A stretch of 64,000 bases of DNA. Origin: JACCZZ01 sp044227805. Lineage in GTDB: Bacteria > Bacteroidota > Bacteroidia > Chitinophagales > UBA10324. The stretch lies in assembly GCA_044227805.1 (NCBI GenBank), contig JBGAWA010000003.1, positions 21,862 through 85,861 of the forward strand. The letters are read 5' to 3'. The position numbers were made by a program, and so were the translations under genes. Positions 18,566 through 27,389 of the stretch are shown piece after piece (position 1 is the first letter of the stretch; the number at the start of each line of letters is the position of its first letter). The notes beneath the pieces were generated by a model. The model was not told where the DNA came from, did not search any database, and worked only from the letters and a program-made list of their open reading frames with translations.

Positions 18566-21500
18566 ATGACCAATAGCTATCCCGAGTATAAATCACTCGA
18601 CCTTGCCGGCATCGATAAAGAGATACATCAGTTCTGGAAGGAAGAGCAGATTTTTGAAAAAAGCGTCTCGTCCCGTAAAGGAAAGACACCGTACATTTTT
18701 TATGACGGGCCTCCTTCGGCCAATGGTCGTCCAGGCATCCACCACGTGATCTCCCGTACGATAAAGGATCTGTTTTGCCGCTATAAGACGCTGAAGGGCT
18801 TTGAAGTGAAGCGCAAAGCCGGATGGGATACACACGGATTGCCGGTTGAATTGGCGGTGGAGAAATTGCTGGGAATTCGTAAAGATGATATCGGTAAAAA
18901 AATATCCGTTGAAGAATACAACCGGATCTGTAAGGAGGAAGTGCTGAAGTATAAAGATGTGTGGGAAGACCTTACCAGGAAAATGGGTTATTGGCTTGAT
19001 CTTGATCATCCCTATATCACCTTTGAAACAGATTATATTGAAACACTGTGGTGGCTGTTGAAACAGTTTCACACAAAAGGGTATCTGTATGAAGGATATT
19101 CGATTCAGCCGTATTCACCGGCCGCCGGAACGGGACTCAGCAGTCATGAACTGAATCAGCCGGGAACCTATAAGCCTTTGCGCGATACATCCGTTGTCGC
19201 ACAGTTCAAAATAGATCCCCACTCACTGGCAAAAAGCGCTTTGGCACAATTTGTTGCTGAGGGTAGTCCGTGCTATTTTCTCGCATGGACCACCACGCCG
19301 TGGACGTTACCATCCAATTGCGCGCTGGCAATAGGTGAAAAAATCACCTATTCACTGATCAGGACGTTTAATCCTTACACTTACCAGGAAGTTATTCTCA
19401 TACTGGCAAAAGAGCTGATCGGTAAATATTTTCCTGAAAAAAATGCCTCTCTGCATTGGGAAGACTATAAACCGGGCAATAAGGATATCCCCTTTGCGAT
19501 CCTTGGCGATATAAAAGGAAAGCAACTGGAAGGGATCATCTATGAGCAGCTCATGCCTTATGTGCAACCTGCCGGCGATGCTTTTAAGGTGATTGCGGGT
19601 GACTTTGTCACGATCGAAGACGGGACCGGTATCGTGCATATTGCACCCAGCTTTGGTGCGGATGATTTTCGAGTCGCTAAAAAATATGGTATTGGTGCAC
19701 TGACGCTGGTGGATAAACGCGGTAGGTTTGTTCCGGAAGTAACAGACTTTGCCAATGAATTTGTGAAGGAGCAATATCTCACCGATGAAGAGAAAGCCGC
19801 GGAAACAAAGAAGCAGGGACGCGATAAATATCTTTCCGTGGATGAAAGAATCGCCATCAAGTTAAAGCAGGAAAACAAGGCTTTTAAAGTCGAAAAATTC
19901 GAACACAGTTACCCGCATTGCTGGCGCACCGACAAGCCCATTCTTTATTATCCGCTCGATTCCTGGTTCATCAGGACAACTGCCGCCCGTGACAGGCTGA
20001 TTGAACTCAATAAATCCATCAACTGGAAACCGGATTCAACCGGCACCGGCCGTTTTGGCAACTGGCTGGAGAATTTGCAGGACTGGAACTTATCGCGTTC
20101 AAGGTTTTGGGGTACTCCGCTGCCGGTCTGGATCACCGATGACCGTTCCGAAGAATGCTGCATCGGCTCCATTGAAGAACTCACCTTAGAGTTTGAGAAG
20201 GCAAAAGCCGCCGGGTTCAATCAAACATTATCGCCTGAAATCAAAGATGGCAAACTGTATATTGATTTACATAAGCCCTTTGTGGACGAAATCGTGCTGC
20301 TTTCGCCTTCCGGCAAACCGATGAAACGGGTACCTGACCTGATTGATGTATGGTTCGACTCAGGAGCCATGCCGTATGCACAATTGCACTACCCATTTGA
20401 AAACAAGGACTCGCTTTACGAAAATTTTCCTGCCGACTACATTGCAGAAGGCGTTGATCAGACAAGAGGCTGGTTTTTCACCCTGCATGTGATTGCAGTT
20501 ATGCTCTTTGATTCCGTGGCATTTAAAAACGTGATTGCCAATGGACTGGTACTCGATAAATTCGGCAATAAGATGTCGAAGAGGCTGGGCAATATCGTGG
20601 AACCATTTGAAACACTGAAACAGTTTGGCGCAGATGCCACGCGCTGGTACCTCATCAGCAATGCGCAACCCTGGGACAACCTGAAGTTTGACAGCAATGG
20701 AATTGACGAAGTGCGCAGAAAGCTTTTTGGAACACTCTATAATACCTATGCATTCTTTGCCCTATACGCCAATATTGATGGATTTACCTACCGTGAAAAA
20801 GAAGTTCCGGTGGCTCAACGGCCGGAGATCGATCGTTGGATCCTTTCCTTGCTGAACTCGCTGGTGAAGGAGGCGGCCTCCGCTTATGAAGATTATGAAC
20901 CAACAAAAGCGGCAAGGGCTATTCAGATATTTGTAGATGAGCACCTCAGCAACTGGTATGTAAGGCTTTGCCGGCGCCGTTTCTGGAAAGGTGACTATGA
21001 GGAAGATAAGATAGCGGCCTATCAGACACTCTATACCTGTTTGGAAACGCTTACACAACTCATGTCGCCCATATCACCCTTTTTTACTGATTGGCTGTTC
21101 AGGAACCTCAACGGCGTTACAGGCAGAAGACAAGAACCTTCTGTTCATCTCACCGCTTTTCCGGAGTTCCATAGTAGCCTGGTTGACAAACAGTTGGAAG
21201 AGCGTATGCAACTCGCGCAGGATATCTCCTCTCTTGTGCTTTCACTCCGAAAAAAGGTGAATATCAAGGTGCGTCAGCCCCTAAGCCGAATCATGGTTCC
21301 TTATTCCGGAGATGCATTCAGGGTGCAGTTGCTCAAGGTAAGAGAACTGATACTGTCGGAAGTGAATGTCAAGGAACTTGACTTCGTTACCGATACCTCA
21401 GGACTCGTAACCAAAAAAGTGAAACCCAATTTTAAGTTGCTTGGAGCCCGGCTTGGAAAGAGGATGAAAGCCGTGAGCGAACAATTGCTGACACTCCATC

Positions 21501-21934
21501 AGGATCAGATTCAGATGCTTGAGCTGGAAGGGTTTGTTGAATTAATACTTGATAATGAAGCTGTTGTGGTTAATCTTTCGGAATTGGAGGTGATTTCCGA
21601 AGACATTCCGGGCTGGCAGGTGGCCAATCAGGGCGACCTGACGGTAGCACTGGATGTAACCATCACCCCCACGTTGCAGGAAGAAGGCCATGCCCGTGAA
21701 CTCGTTAACAGGATCCAGAAATTGAGAAAAGATATGGGGCTGAACGTCACCGATCGCATTGCCGTTTTTATCGGGCAAAGTGAGGCAATAAATTCAGCGG
21801 TAATGAATTTTAAAAACTATATTTGCGCCGAAATTTTAGCCGATACCTTAGAATTAGTTGATTCACTGACAGATGCAACATCTGTTGAGGTGAATGATTT
21901 TCAGGTGAAGGTAATTGTCAAACAAAAAAAGTGA
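18566..21934 (+). CDS. ileS: Isoleucyl-tRNA synthetase
   Basis: About 1122 residues, in the range of the long IleRS type. The class I signature is GRPGIHHVISRTIKDLF (HIGH equivalent), followed by KRKAGWDTHGLPVE; the editing domain has AWTTTPWTLPSN and DGTGIVHIAPSFGADDF; the KMSKS loop is KMSKRLGNIVEPF. The C-terminal anticodon-binding region includes DEHLSNWYVRLCRRRFW. It charges tRNA-Ile in the cytoplasm. ATG at 18566 is preferred over an in-frame TTG two codons earlier. Its stop codon lies just before the DksA-like gene and probably shares its transcript with that gene and lspA. Confidence 0.97.
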   Translation: MTNSYPEYKSLDLAGIDKEIHQFWKEEQIFEKSVSSRKGKTPYIFYDGPPSANGRPGIHHVISRTIKDLFCRYKTLKGFEVKRKAGWDTHGLPVELAVEKLLGIRKDDIGKKISVEEYNRICKEEVLKYKDVWEDLTRKMGYWLDLDHPYITFETDYIETLWWLLKQFHTKGYLYEGYSIQPYSPAAGTGLSSHELNQPGTYKPLRDTSVVAQFKIDPHSLAKSALAQFVAEGSPCYFLAWTTTPWTLPSNCALAIGEKITYSLIRTFNPYTYQEVILILAKELIGKYFPEKNASLHWEDYKPGNKDIPFAILGDIKGKQLEGIIYEQLMPYVQPAGDAFKVIAGDFVTIEDGTGIVHIAPSFGADDFRVAKKYGIGALTLVDKRGRFVPEVTDFANEFVKEQYLTDEEKAAETKKQGRDKYLSVDERIAIKLKQENKAFKVEKFEHSYPHCWRTDKPILYYPLDSWFIRTTAARDRLIELNKSINWKPDSTGTGRFGNWLENLQDWNLSRSRFWGTPLPVWITDDRSEECCIGSIEELTLEFEKAKAAGFNQTLSPEIKDGKLYIDLHKPFVDEIVLLSPSGKPMKRVPDLIDVWFDSGAMPYAQLHYPFENKDSLYENFPADYIAEGVDQTRGWFFTLHVIAVMLFDSVAFKNVIANGLVLDKFGNKMSKRLGNIVEPFETLKQFGADATRWYLISNAQPWDNLKFDSNGIDEVRRKLFGTLYNTYAFFALYANIDGFTYREKEVPVAQRPEIDRWILSLLNSLVKEAASAYEDYEPTKAARAIQIFVDEHLSNWYVRLCRRRFWKGDYEEDKIAAYQTLYTCLETLTQLMSPISPFFTDWLFRNLNGVTGRRQEPSVHLTAFPEFHSSLVDKQLEERMQLAQDISSLVLSLRKKVNIKVRQPLSRIMVPYSGDAFRVQLLKVRELILSEVNVKELDFVTDTSGLVTKKVKPNFKLLGARLGKRMKAVSEQLLTLHQDQIQMLELEGFVELILDNEAVVVNLSELEVISEDIPGWQVANQGDLTVALDVTITPTLQEEGHARELVNRIQKLRKDMGLNVTDRIAVFIGQSEAINSAVMNFKNYICAEILADTLELVDSLTDATSVEVNDFQVKVIVKQKK

Positions 21935-21942
21935 ACGTGAAC

Positions 21943-22692
21943 ATGGCAAAGAGCAAAAAAAAGGTTGCCAACAAGCCCTTGAAGAAGTCAGCCGCTCCTA
22001 AGAAGAAACCTGTTGCTAAAAAGGTGGTGAAGCAAGCATCAAAAAAAGCTAAACCGGCTCCGAAAAAGCAAGCAAAGCCGGTTGCAAAAAAGGCAAAGGC
22101 TGTTGTAAAACATGTTTCTAAACCTGTTCACAAAGCAACTGCAAAGTCATCGAAGAAGAAGGTGGTGAAAGCAGTTATTGTAAAGAAGCCGGCGAAAGCC
22201 GAGGCGAAGCCTCTTATAAAACCAACGGCTAAAATAACTCCACAGGTTCGTGGCAAAGAAGTGGTAAAACCGATTGTGAGAAAATCTATTCAGCCTGCAA
22301 AGAAAAAGGAGTTGGAATTGAGAACACGCTATAGTGATGATGAATTGGCAGAGTTCAAGGTGCTGATCCAGGATAAACTGGAAGCTGCAAAAAAGGAATT
22401 GAAATACCTGCAGGACCAGATCAACCGCAAGGATGACAATGGTACTGATGACACGGAAAATAAGTTTGCTTCCTCGGATGACGGATCCAGCAGCATGGAA
22501 CGGGAATATCTCAATCAGATGGCAGCGCGTCAGATCATGTATTTAGATCATCTTGATAAAGCCCTGGTACGCATCCAAAACAAGACATATGGCATTTGCC
22601 GCGTAACAGGTAAGCTGATTGAAAAGGAACGCCTCAAATCTGTTCCGCACGCCACGCTGAGTATGGAGGCTAAACTGATGCAATCACATTAG
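21943..22692 (+). CDS. DksA/TraR-like protein with long Lys/Ala-rich N-terminal tail
   Basis: 249 residues from ATG at 21943. Residues 1-125 are low-complexity and very basic, made of K-, A- and P-rich runs (KKPVAKKVVKQASKKAK, KKQAKPVAKKAK) like histone H1-type tails. From about residue 127 a DksA/TraR-like coiled coil follows (SDDELAEFKVLIQDKLEAAK) and ends in NKTYGICRVTGKLIEKERL with HATLSMEAK. Only one Cys is present where canonical DksA has a four-Cys zinc finger, so metal binding is probably lost. The frame overlaps the ileS end by a few bases if an upstream GTG is used. It may act on RNA polymerase and also bind nucleic acid through the tail; that is inference. Confidence 0.85.
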   Translation: MAKSKKKVANKPLKKSAAPKKKPVAKKVVKQASKKAKPAPKKQAKPVAKKAKAVVKHVSKPVHKATAKSSKKKVVKAVIVKKPAKAEAKPLIKPTAKITPQVRGKEVVKPIVRKSIQPAKKKELELRTRYSDDELAEFKVLIQDKLEAAKKELKYLQDQINRKDDNGTDDTENKFASSDDGSSSMEREYLNQMAARQIMYLDHLDKALVRIQNKTYGICRVTGKLIEKERLKSVPHATLSMEAKLMQSH

Positions 22693-22700
22693 TCGCTCGC

Positions 22701-23354
22701 TTGAAGTACCTGCGCCCCGTTCTTGTTATCCTATCAGTATTGATCATCGACCAATCACTGAAGTTTTGGGTGAAGTTGACTTTTGCCTATACAGAGAGTC
22801 TTCGCATTACCAGCTGGTTTTACCTCTATTTTATTGAAAACGAAGGAATGGCCTTTGGCTGGTCGCTGGGTGGCGAATGGGGGAAGTTGCTGCTAAGCCT
22901 CTTCAGGCTTGCTGCTGTCTTCCTGATTGGCTATTACCTCGTAAGGCTGGTGAAGCACAAGGCGCATCCCGGGTTTATTACTGCTATTTCCTTTATCATG
23001 GCAGGCGCAATCGGTAATATCCTTGATTCCGTCTTTTACGGAAAGATTTTCTCTTCCAGTACCGTAAAATCTGCGGCGGCCTTGTTTCCTGCAGAAGGTG
23101 GTTATGCCGGATGGCTTCATGGCCGCGTGGTCGATATGTTGTACTTTCCTTTGTATGATGGCTTTATTCCGTCATGGGTTCCTTTTTGGGGTGGCGAATA
23201 CATTATTTTTTTCAGGCCTATCTTTAATATCGCTGATGCCTCCATCACCACCGGCGTGCTGTTGATCATCCTGTTTCAAAAGCGTTTTTTTAAACCGAAA
23301 CAGAAGATGGAAAACAGGGAACCTGCCCATGAACCTGATGCCATCCCAAAATAA
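22701..23354 (+). CDS. lspA: Lipoprotein signal peptidase LspA
   Basis: 217 residues with four membrane segments. The catalytic aspartates sit in GAIGNILDSVFYG and FNIADASITTGV; the first helix has IIDQSLKFWVK and the second region FYLYFIENEGMAFG. An extra loop near FPAEGGYAGWLHGRVVDMLYFPLY is usual in Bacteroidota LspA. It cleaves the signal peptide of diacylglyceryl-prolipoproteins in the inner membrane. The start is TTG at 22701, eight bases after the DksA-like stop; no ATG fits before the first helix. Confidence 0.94.
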   Translation: MKYLRPVLVILSVLIIDQSLKFWVKLTFAYTESLRITSWFYLYFIENEGMAFGWSLGGEWGKLLLSLFRLAAVFLIGYYLVRLVKHKAHPGFITAISFIMAGAIGNILDSVFYGKIFSSSTVKSAAALFPAEGGYAGWLHGRVVDMLYFPLYDGFIPSWVPFWGGEYIIFFRPIFNIADASITTGVLLIILFQKRFFKPKQKMENREPAHEPDAIPK

Positions 23355-23495
23355 ATCCGGTGTTTTCTGCTGGAAAGTGCTTGCTTAAAAATGAGAAGAT
23401 ATTTGGTTAAGACTAATTTAAAACCTGCATTATTCTGATCCGTTTCGCTTGAGGACTAACCAGCATCAGGCAACAGTGGTATAAATCTGATCCCA

Positions 23496-23655
23496 TTAAA
23501 CCCGCATTTTGCATTTCAAAATGGCAACGGTAATAACCCCTTGTAGCACCGCTTAGGGTTTATGAAACATTTTATTCACAGGTAATAATGAGCAAACCCT
23601 TAGCTGGTCTCATTTTTAGCGAAGAGCGATTTTAGCATTGAAATATCCCTGCTAA
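23496..23655 (+). repeat. Dispersed repeat, copy A
   Basis: This segment matches the copy at 27424-27583 along its length: CCCGCATTTTGCA at the left, CGCTTAGGGTTT then ATGAAACATTTT in the middle, GAGCAAACCCTTAGC on the far arm and GCGAAGAGCGATTTTAGC at the right. The internal inverted repeat (CTTAGGGTTT / AAACCCTTAG) is kept although the outer part of both arms has changed (ACCGC / GCTGGT against ACTGC / GCAGT). It fills most of the gap between lspA and the next gene and ends just before that gene's promoter. Confidence 0.75.
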
Positions 23656-23662
23656 AAATACC

Positions 23663-23693
23663 TTTGCCACTTTTCATAGTAATTGTACCTTTG
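23663..23693 (+). promoter_or_regulatory. Bacteroidota promoter, TTTG-N19-TACCTTTG
   Basis: -33 TTTG at 23663-23666 and -7 TACCTTTG at 23686-23693 are separated by exactly 19 bases, the ideal spacing. Transcription would begin near 23698, about 26 bases before the ATG at 23724. Confidence 0.75.
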
Positions 23694-23723
23694 AAATTCA
23701 TTCACTTCAATCAACCGCATCCC

Positions 23724-24548
23724 ATGAAAAAAATTTACTTGCTGATTGTACTCCTCTTTCCTTTCATCATCAGCTATGCGCAACTACCCAAACTTATATT
23801 TGGAAATCCTGCGAATGTTTCCATCCTTAACTATAGTCCTGTCATCACGGTAGTGCAGTATGGTTCCGGCAATGCTTCAAAAGGCTTTGATCTGAATACA
23901 GATGGTACAGAAGATATTAAGATAAATATTGAAAGAAAATTATCAGCACTATATGAATCCGCGTATGTTACTTTCTCCAATCCTGCAGCCGAAATTGCAC
24001 TGAATAGTGGAGACAATGTAACCGTTGTGGCCTTTAAGCCGGGAGATTCCCTGTTTGCGGATCAATATTCATTTGACTTTGATGAATCAGCCTTTGATGG
24101 ACCTGCCCTATACGTGAAAAACGGAGCCAACAGCTATGGTCAGTTTTCACTACCGGCATTCCGGTATTTGGCATTTCGTATTACCGCTACCGATACCTTG
24201 TATGGCTGGCTCCGGCTCAGCAGAACGGCAGATTTCAATACCGACAGCCTTGCCTACCATGTTGATCAACTCGCTTACCAGGGCGAGTTAACTGATATTT
24301 TTCCTGTAGCGGAATTAAAGGATCTTCATATTTATCCAACCATCACCGATGATGCCGTGATGGTGGAAGCAAACGATTTTGTAAAATCCGAGGCAAGCAT
24401 TTACACGTTAAGTGGCAAGTTATTGTATCGTTCCCCGCTTAAGCCGTCTCAAAACATTCTTCATTTGGCACCTTATCCGGCCGGCATGTACCTGTTGGTA
24501 GTATCGTCTGCTTCAGGCAATCAAACGATCAAAGTAGTAAAACAATAG
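23724..24548 (+). CDS. Secreted protein with T9SS sorting domain
   Basis: 274 residues from ATG at 23724. The signal peptide is MKKIYLLIVLLFPFIISYAQ. The middle part (residues 20-195) is a beta-rich domain of unknown function with FDLNTDGTEDIKINIER and FRYLAFRITATDTLYGWLRL; this resembles small Bacteroidota proteins of unknown role. The last 75 residues are a T9SS sorting domain (LHIYPTITDDAVMVE, IYTLSGKLLYRS, YPAGMYLLVVSS). A strong promoter lies directly upstream. The frame extends 20 codons upstream but that part overlaps the promoter. Confidence 0.85.
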   Translation: MKKIYLLIVLLFPFIISYAQLPKLIFGNPANVSILNYSPVITVVQYGSGNASKGFDLNTDGTEDIKINIERKLSALYESAYVTFSNPAAEIALNSGDNVTVVAFKPGDSLFADQYSFDFDESAFDGPALYVKNGANSYGQFSLPAFRYLAFRITATDTLYGWLRLSRTADFNTDSLAYHVDQLAYQGELTDIFPVAELKDLHIYPTITDDAVMVEANDFVKSEASIYTLSGKLLYRSPLKPSQNILHLAPYPAGMYLLVVSSASGNQTIKVVKQ

Positions 24549-24599
24549 CTACTGGCCGGTTGGTGAAAATTTGATAGATTCGCTTCCGCCAACACATTT

Positions 24600-26315
24600 G
24601 TGAGAAGACAATGGTTCATATGGAATATTGCAATGGCGATGCTGTTGATGATCTGTCCATTGTATTCGTCATCTCAGGGATGCAGTTCCGCCAGCGGTGC
24701 CAACTACAAAGGTATCCTTGTTCCCACCAGTACTTTTCAGTCTATCGCTTCCGTCACCGCCGGCGACTATTGGAAATTTGATGGCGCCACCTGCAATAAA
24801 TATGTGTTTTCTTTTTGCCCTGCCGATGGTGGTGTTGTTTCCTGGAATACCGAACTCACAGTGGATGATAACTCCGGCGCCGCAAATACCGGAGGCTACA
24901 ATGATGATTACTGTTCGGTTAAGTCATATGTTGAATGGATGCCGTCCACCAATTCGACCTACCGTATCTATATCACGAAAACAGGTTGTTCCAACACCAG
25001 CGCCTCTTCCGGCACACTGATGTACAAAATGATTCCGCAAAACACCGTCACCTCTGAGTATGCTTTGGTGGGTACTGCCGTGGCTCCTTCCGGCTGTGCA
25101 ACGCTTACTGCGAACGCAACCGGTAATATCGGGTGTGCCTGGGATGTAAATTCAACACTCGATTTCAGTGCTTCCTTCAGTTATGATTTTACGGTAAATC
25201 TTGGAACTGCTGATGACGGTGCCGATGGAATCTCATTCATCATGCAACATGATCCACTCGGCTTATGTGCCTGTGGCACTTCCGGTGGTGGAATGGGTGC
25301 CGGTGGCATCACCAATAGCGTGATTGTTGAACTGGATACGTACCTCAACTATGAGGACCGTGATGATGGTCTGCCCGGCGTGCTTTGTTCCGGTGGACCA
25401 ACCCCGGACCATATTGACTTATGGCTGAATGGCAATGTTAACCCGACGGGCGTCTGTGGCAGCACGGTGGGCGCCCGTATCATTCCATCTGCAGTCGCAT
25501 TGATGAATGGTGCGGCATTGTATAATATCGAAAACGGGCTCGATCATATATTGCGCATCAGTTGGATTCCTGCCGGATCCACCGGAACACTCACTGTCAG
25601 TGTGCTGAATAACGGCGGCACCATCACTTACGGCACCTTTTCTTATACTTTCAACCCGCTAACGGTCTTTGGAACGCAAACACCGTATTATGGTTTTACC
25701 GCATCAACCGGTGCGTTAAGCAATCAGCAGTCCGCCTGTCTTTCTCCGCTTTTACTGCCTGTCGACCTGGTATCCTTCACCGCTTCCTGTGAGCAGGGAA
25801 AAGAAGTGCTGTTGCAGTGGCAAACGCTTTCTGAAATCAACAATGAATATTTTTTAGTTGAACGGTCGGAAGACGGTATTCATTTCCGGGAAGTCACAAA
25901 ATTGCCGGGCGCAGGTACTTCCTCGGTGATCAGACAATATAGCTGGTCAGATAAGAGTCCGGTTGCCGGACTTGCCTACTACCGGCTGGTACACCTTGCT
26001 TACAATGGGAATAAAATATATTCACCGGCCATCAGCACTTCCTGTGATCAATTCACCGAACCGTCCATGAATGCTTATAGTGATGGAAACGGTTACCTGG
26101 CGATAACGCTGACGGACCAGGCTATTACGGAAGGCACTTTCCGGCTTTTTGATATCAACGGTAGAGCATTAATCAGCATGCCATTCGATAATCAGGATGT
26201 TGTCGACAATACCACACTGAAAGTAAAAACGGGAAAATTGCCGGAGGGCATTTACCTGGTGACCTTAACAAACCACCGCCAGTTTTATTGCCGGTCGGTG
26301 CCACTGCTCTATTGA
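24600..26315 (+). CDS. L-type lectin-domain protein with T9SS sorting domain
   Basis: 571 residues from a GTG start. A signal peptide ends near SSSQG. Residues 20-140 are Cys-rich (CNKYVFSFCPADGG, DDYCSVKSYVEW), a presumed beta domain. Residues 150-385 carry an L-type (legume-like) lectin fold: GTADDGADGISFIMQHDP, VIVELDTYLNYEDRDDG (metal-binding Asp/Asn region) and DHIDLWLNGN. After residue 390 comes VDLVSFTASCEQGKEVLLQWQT, a linker domain common before T9SS tails, then a sorting domain (FRLFDINGRALISMP, LPEGIYLVTL). It is likely a secreted or surface glycan-binding protein. Ligand unknown. Confidence 0.85.
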   Translation: MRRQWFIWNIAMAMLLMICPLYSSSQGCSSASGANYKGILVPTSTFQSIASVTAGDYWKFDGATCNKYVFSFCPADGGVVSWNTELTVDDNSGAANTGGYNDDYCSVKSYVEWMPSTNSTYRIYITKTGCSNTSASSGTLMYKMIPQNTVTSEYALVGTAVAPSGCATLTANATGNIGCAWDVNSTLDFSASFSYDFTVNLGTADDGADGISFIMQHDPLGLCACGTSGGGMGAGGITNSVIVELDTYLNYEDRDDGLPGVLCSGGPTPDHIDLWLNGNVNPTGVCGSTVGARIIPSAVALMNGAALYNIENGLDHILRISWIPAGSTGTLTVSVLNNGGTITYGTFSYTFNPLTVFGTQTPYYGFTASTGALSNQQSACLSPLLLPVDLVSFTASCEQGKEVLLQWQTLSEINNEYFLVERSEDGIHFREVTKLPGAGTSSVIRQYSWSDKSPVAGLAYYRLVHLAYNGNKIYSPAISTSCDQFTEPSMNAYSDGNGYLAITLTDQAITEGTFRLFDINGRALISMPFDNQDVVDNTTLKVKTGKLPEGIYLVTLTNHRQFYCRSVPLLY

Positions 26316-26387
26316 TCACATTCTGCAACACGGTTGCAAAATATCCCTGCATTAGTGAATTACGTATCTTCCAAAAAACCAGCACTG

Positions 26388-26900
26388 ATGAAGGAGTATG
26401 CATTTGTAACCATATGGAAACTGAAAAACACCTCCCTGGAAGAAGCCTGGAAAGCGATTAAGGCAGTAGATGAATGGCCGCAATGGTGGAAAGGCGTCAT
26501 CAGCGTTACCTCGATAAAGGAAGGAGATGCGGAGAGCATTGGTAAGATCTCACAGTTCACTTTTAAATCTGTTTTACCCTATCGGCTGGTATTTCGTTCC
26601 GAGCTGATTCATATCCAGCATCTCCACACCATGACAGGTAAAGCCAGCGGTGAACTGGAAGGAACCGGCACCTGGACATTCCGGGAGGAAGCGGACATCG
26701 TTTGCATTCAATACAACTGGAATGTAAGAACGACTCGCACCTGGATGAATGTGTTTGCTCCTTTGCTGAAGCGAACTTTCCAATGGAATCATGATGTGGT
26801 GATGCGGTGGGGATTGAATGGTCTTGCAAAAAAACTGCATGCCACTATTGTGTCAGATGATGAACCCGCATTTAGCGGTTCCAAGTGGAAACAGGTATAA
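26388..26900 (+). CDS. SRPBCC (START-like) family protein
   Basis: 170 residues from ATG at 26388 (MKEYAFVTIWKLK); an upstream TTG would add 18 residues without similarity. The fold is suggested by TSLEEAWKAIKAVDEWPQWWKG at the start, a typical SRPBCC N-terminal helix, then strands ESIGKISQFTFKSVLPYRLVFRSE and GTGTWTFREE, and a long C-terminal helix. Such proteins bind hydrophobic ligands; no substrate can be assigned. It lies 72 bp after the lectin gene and 45 bp before the hemerythrin-like gene. Confidence 0.8.
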   Translation: MKEYAFVTIWKLKNTSLEEAWKAIKAVDEWPQWWKGVISVTSIKEGDAESIGKISQFTFKSVLPYRLVFRSELIHIQHLHTMTGKASGELEGTGTWTFREEADIVCIQYNWNVRTTRTWMNVFAPLLKRTFQWNHDVVMRWGLNGLAKKLHATIVSDDEPAFSGSKWKQV

Positions 26901-26912
26901 TCCAGTTTCTTA

Positions 26913-26941
26913 TTTGAACGTTACAATGCACAATAACTTTG
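26913..26941 (+). promoter_or_regulatory. Promoter of the hemerythrin-like gene (TTTG-N17-TAACTTTG)
   Basis: -33 TTTG at 26913-26916 and -7 TAACTTTG at 26934-26941, with a 17-base spacer. Only four bases separate the -7 box from the ATG at 26946, so transcription should begin at or very near the start codon. Confidence 0.6.
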
Positions 26942-26945
26942 GAAA

Positions 26946-27389
26946 ATGAAGCGACATCCTGTGCTGGCCAATCTATCGCGCGATCATCATCGGGCATTAA
27001 TCACCGCTCAAAGCATGAAGAAAGGTGCGCCCGCTTTCCGCGGACTTCCTGTATTGCTGCAAGGGAAGCGTGAATACATGATTCGATTTTTCAACGATGA
27101 ACTGAAAAAGCATTTTCAGGAAGAAGAAACAGTGTTGTTTCCTTTCGCGAAAGAAATGAACCCTGAAATGATAGAATTGATTGATGAGCTGATTGGTGAT
27201 CACCGTGCAATGGAACTATTGATACACAAAATTGAAATCGGGGAAGAGGTGGAGTTGTACCTTGATGAGATTGGCCGGTTGCTTGAAACACACATCCGTA
27301 AAGAAGAAAGAATTTTCTTTCAGCAATTGCAGGAAAAATTGTCGGACATACAGTTTCACGAACTCCAACAGCGGTTTATAAAAAATTAG
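26946..27389 (+). CDS. Hemerythrin-like HHE domain protein
   Basis: 147 residues, all helical. The metal-ligand pattern of the HHE family is complete: SRDHHRAL (H14, H15), KKHFQEEETVLFPF, GDHRAMELL and LETHIRKEERIFF. It probably binds a di-iron centre and senses or handles O2, NO or iron in the cytoplasm; which of these cannot be told. The promoter directly upstream suggests an independent transcript with almost no leader. The next 450 bp contain a dispersed repeat. Confidence 0.9.
   Translation: MKRHPVLANLSRDHHRALITAQSMKKGAPAFRGLPVLLQGKREYMIRFFNDELKKHFQEEETVLFPFAKEMNPEMIELIDELIGDHRAMELLIHKIEIGEEVELYLDEIGRLLETHIRKEERIFFQQLQEKLSDIQFHELQQRFIKN

Noticed and set aside
18291..18833. 180-codon minus-strand frame upstream of and into ileS
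   Set aside because: It overlaps the start of ileS and the promoter region; composition is not protein-like.
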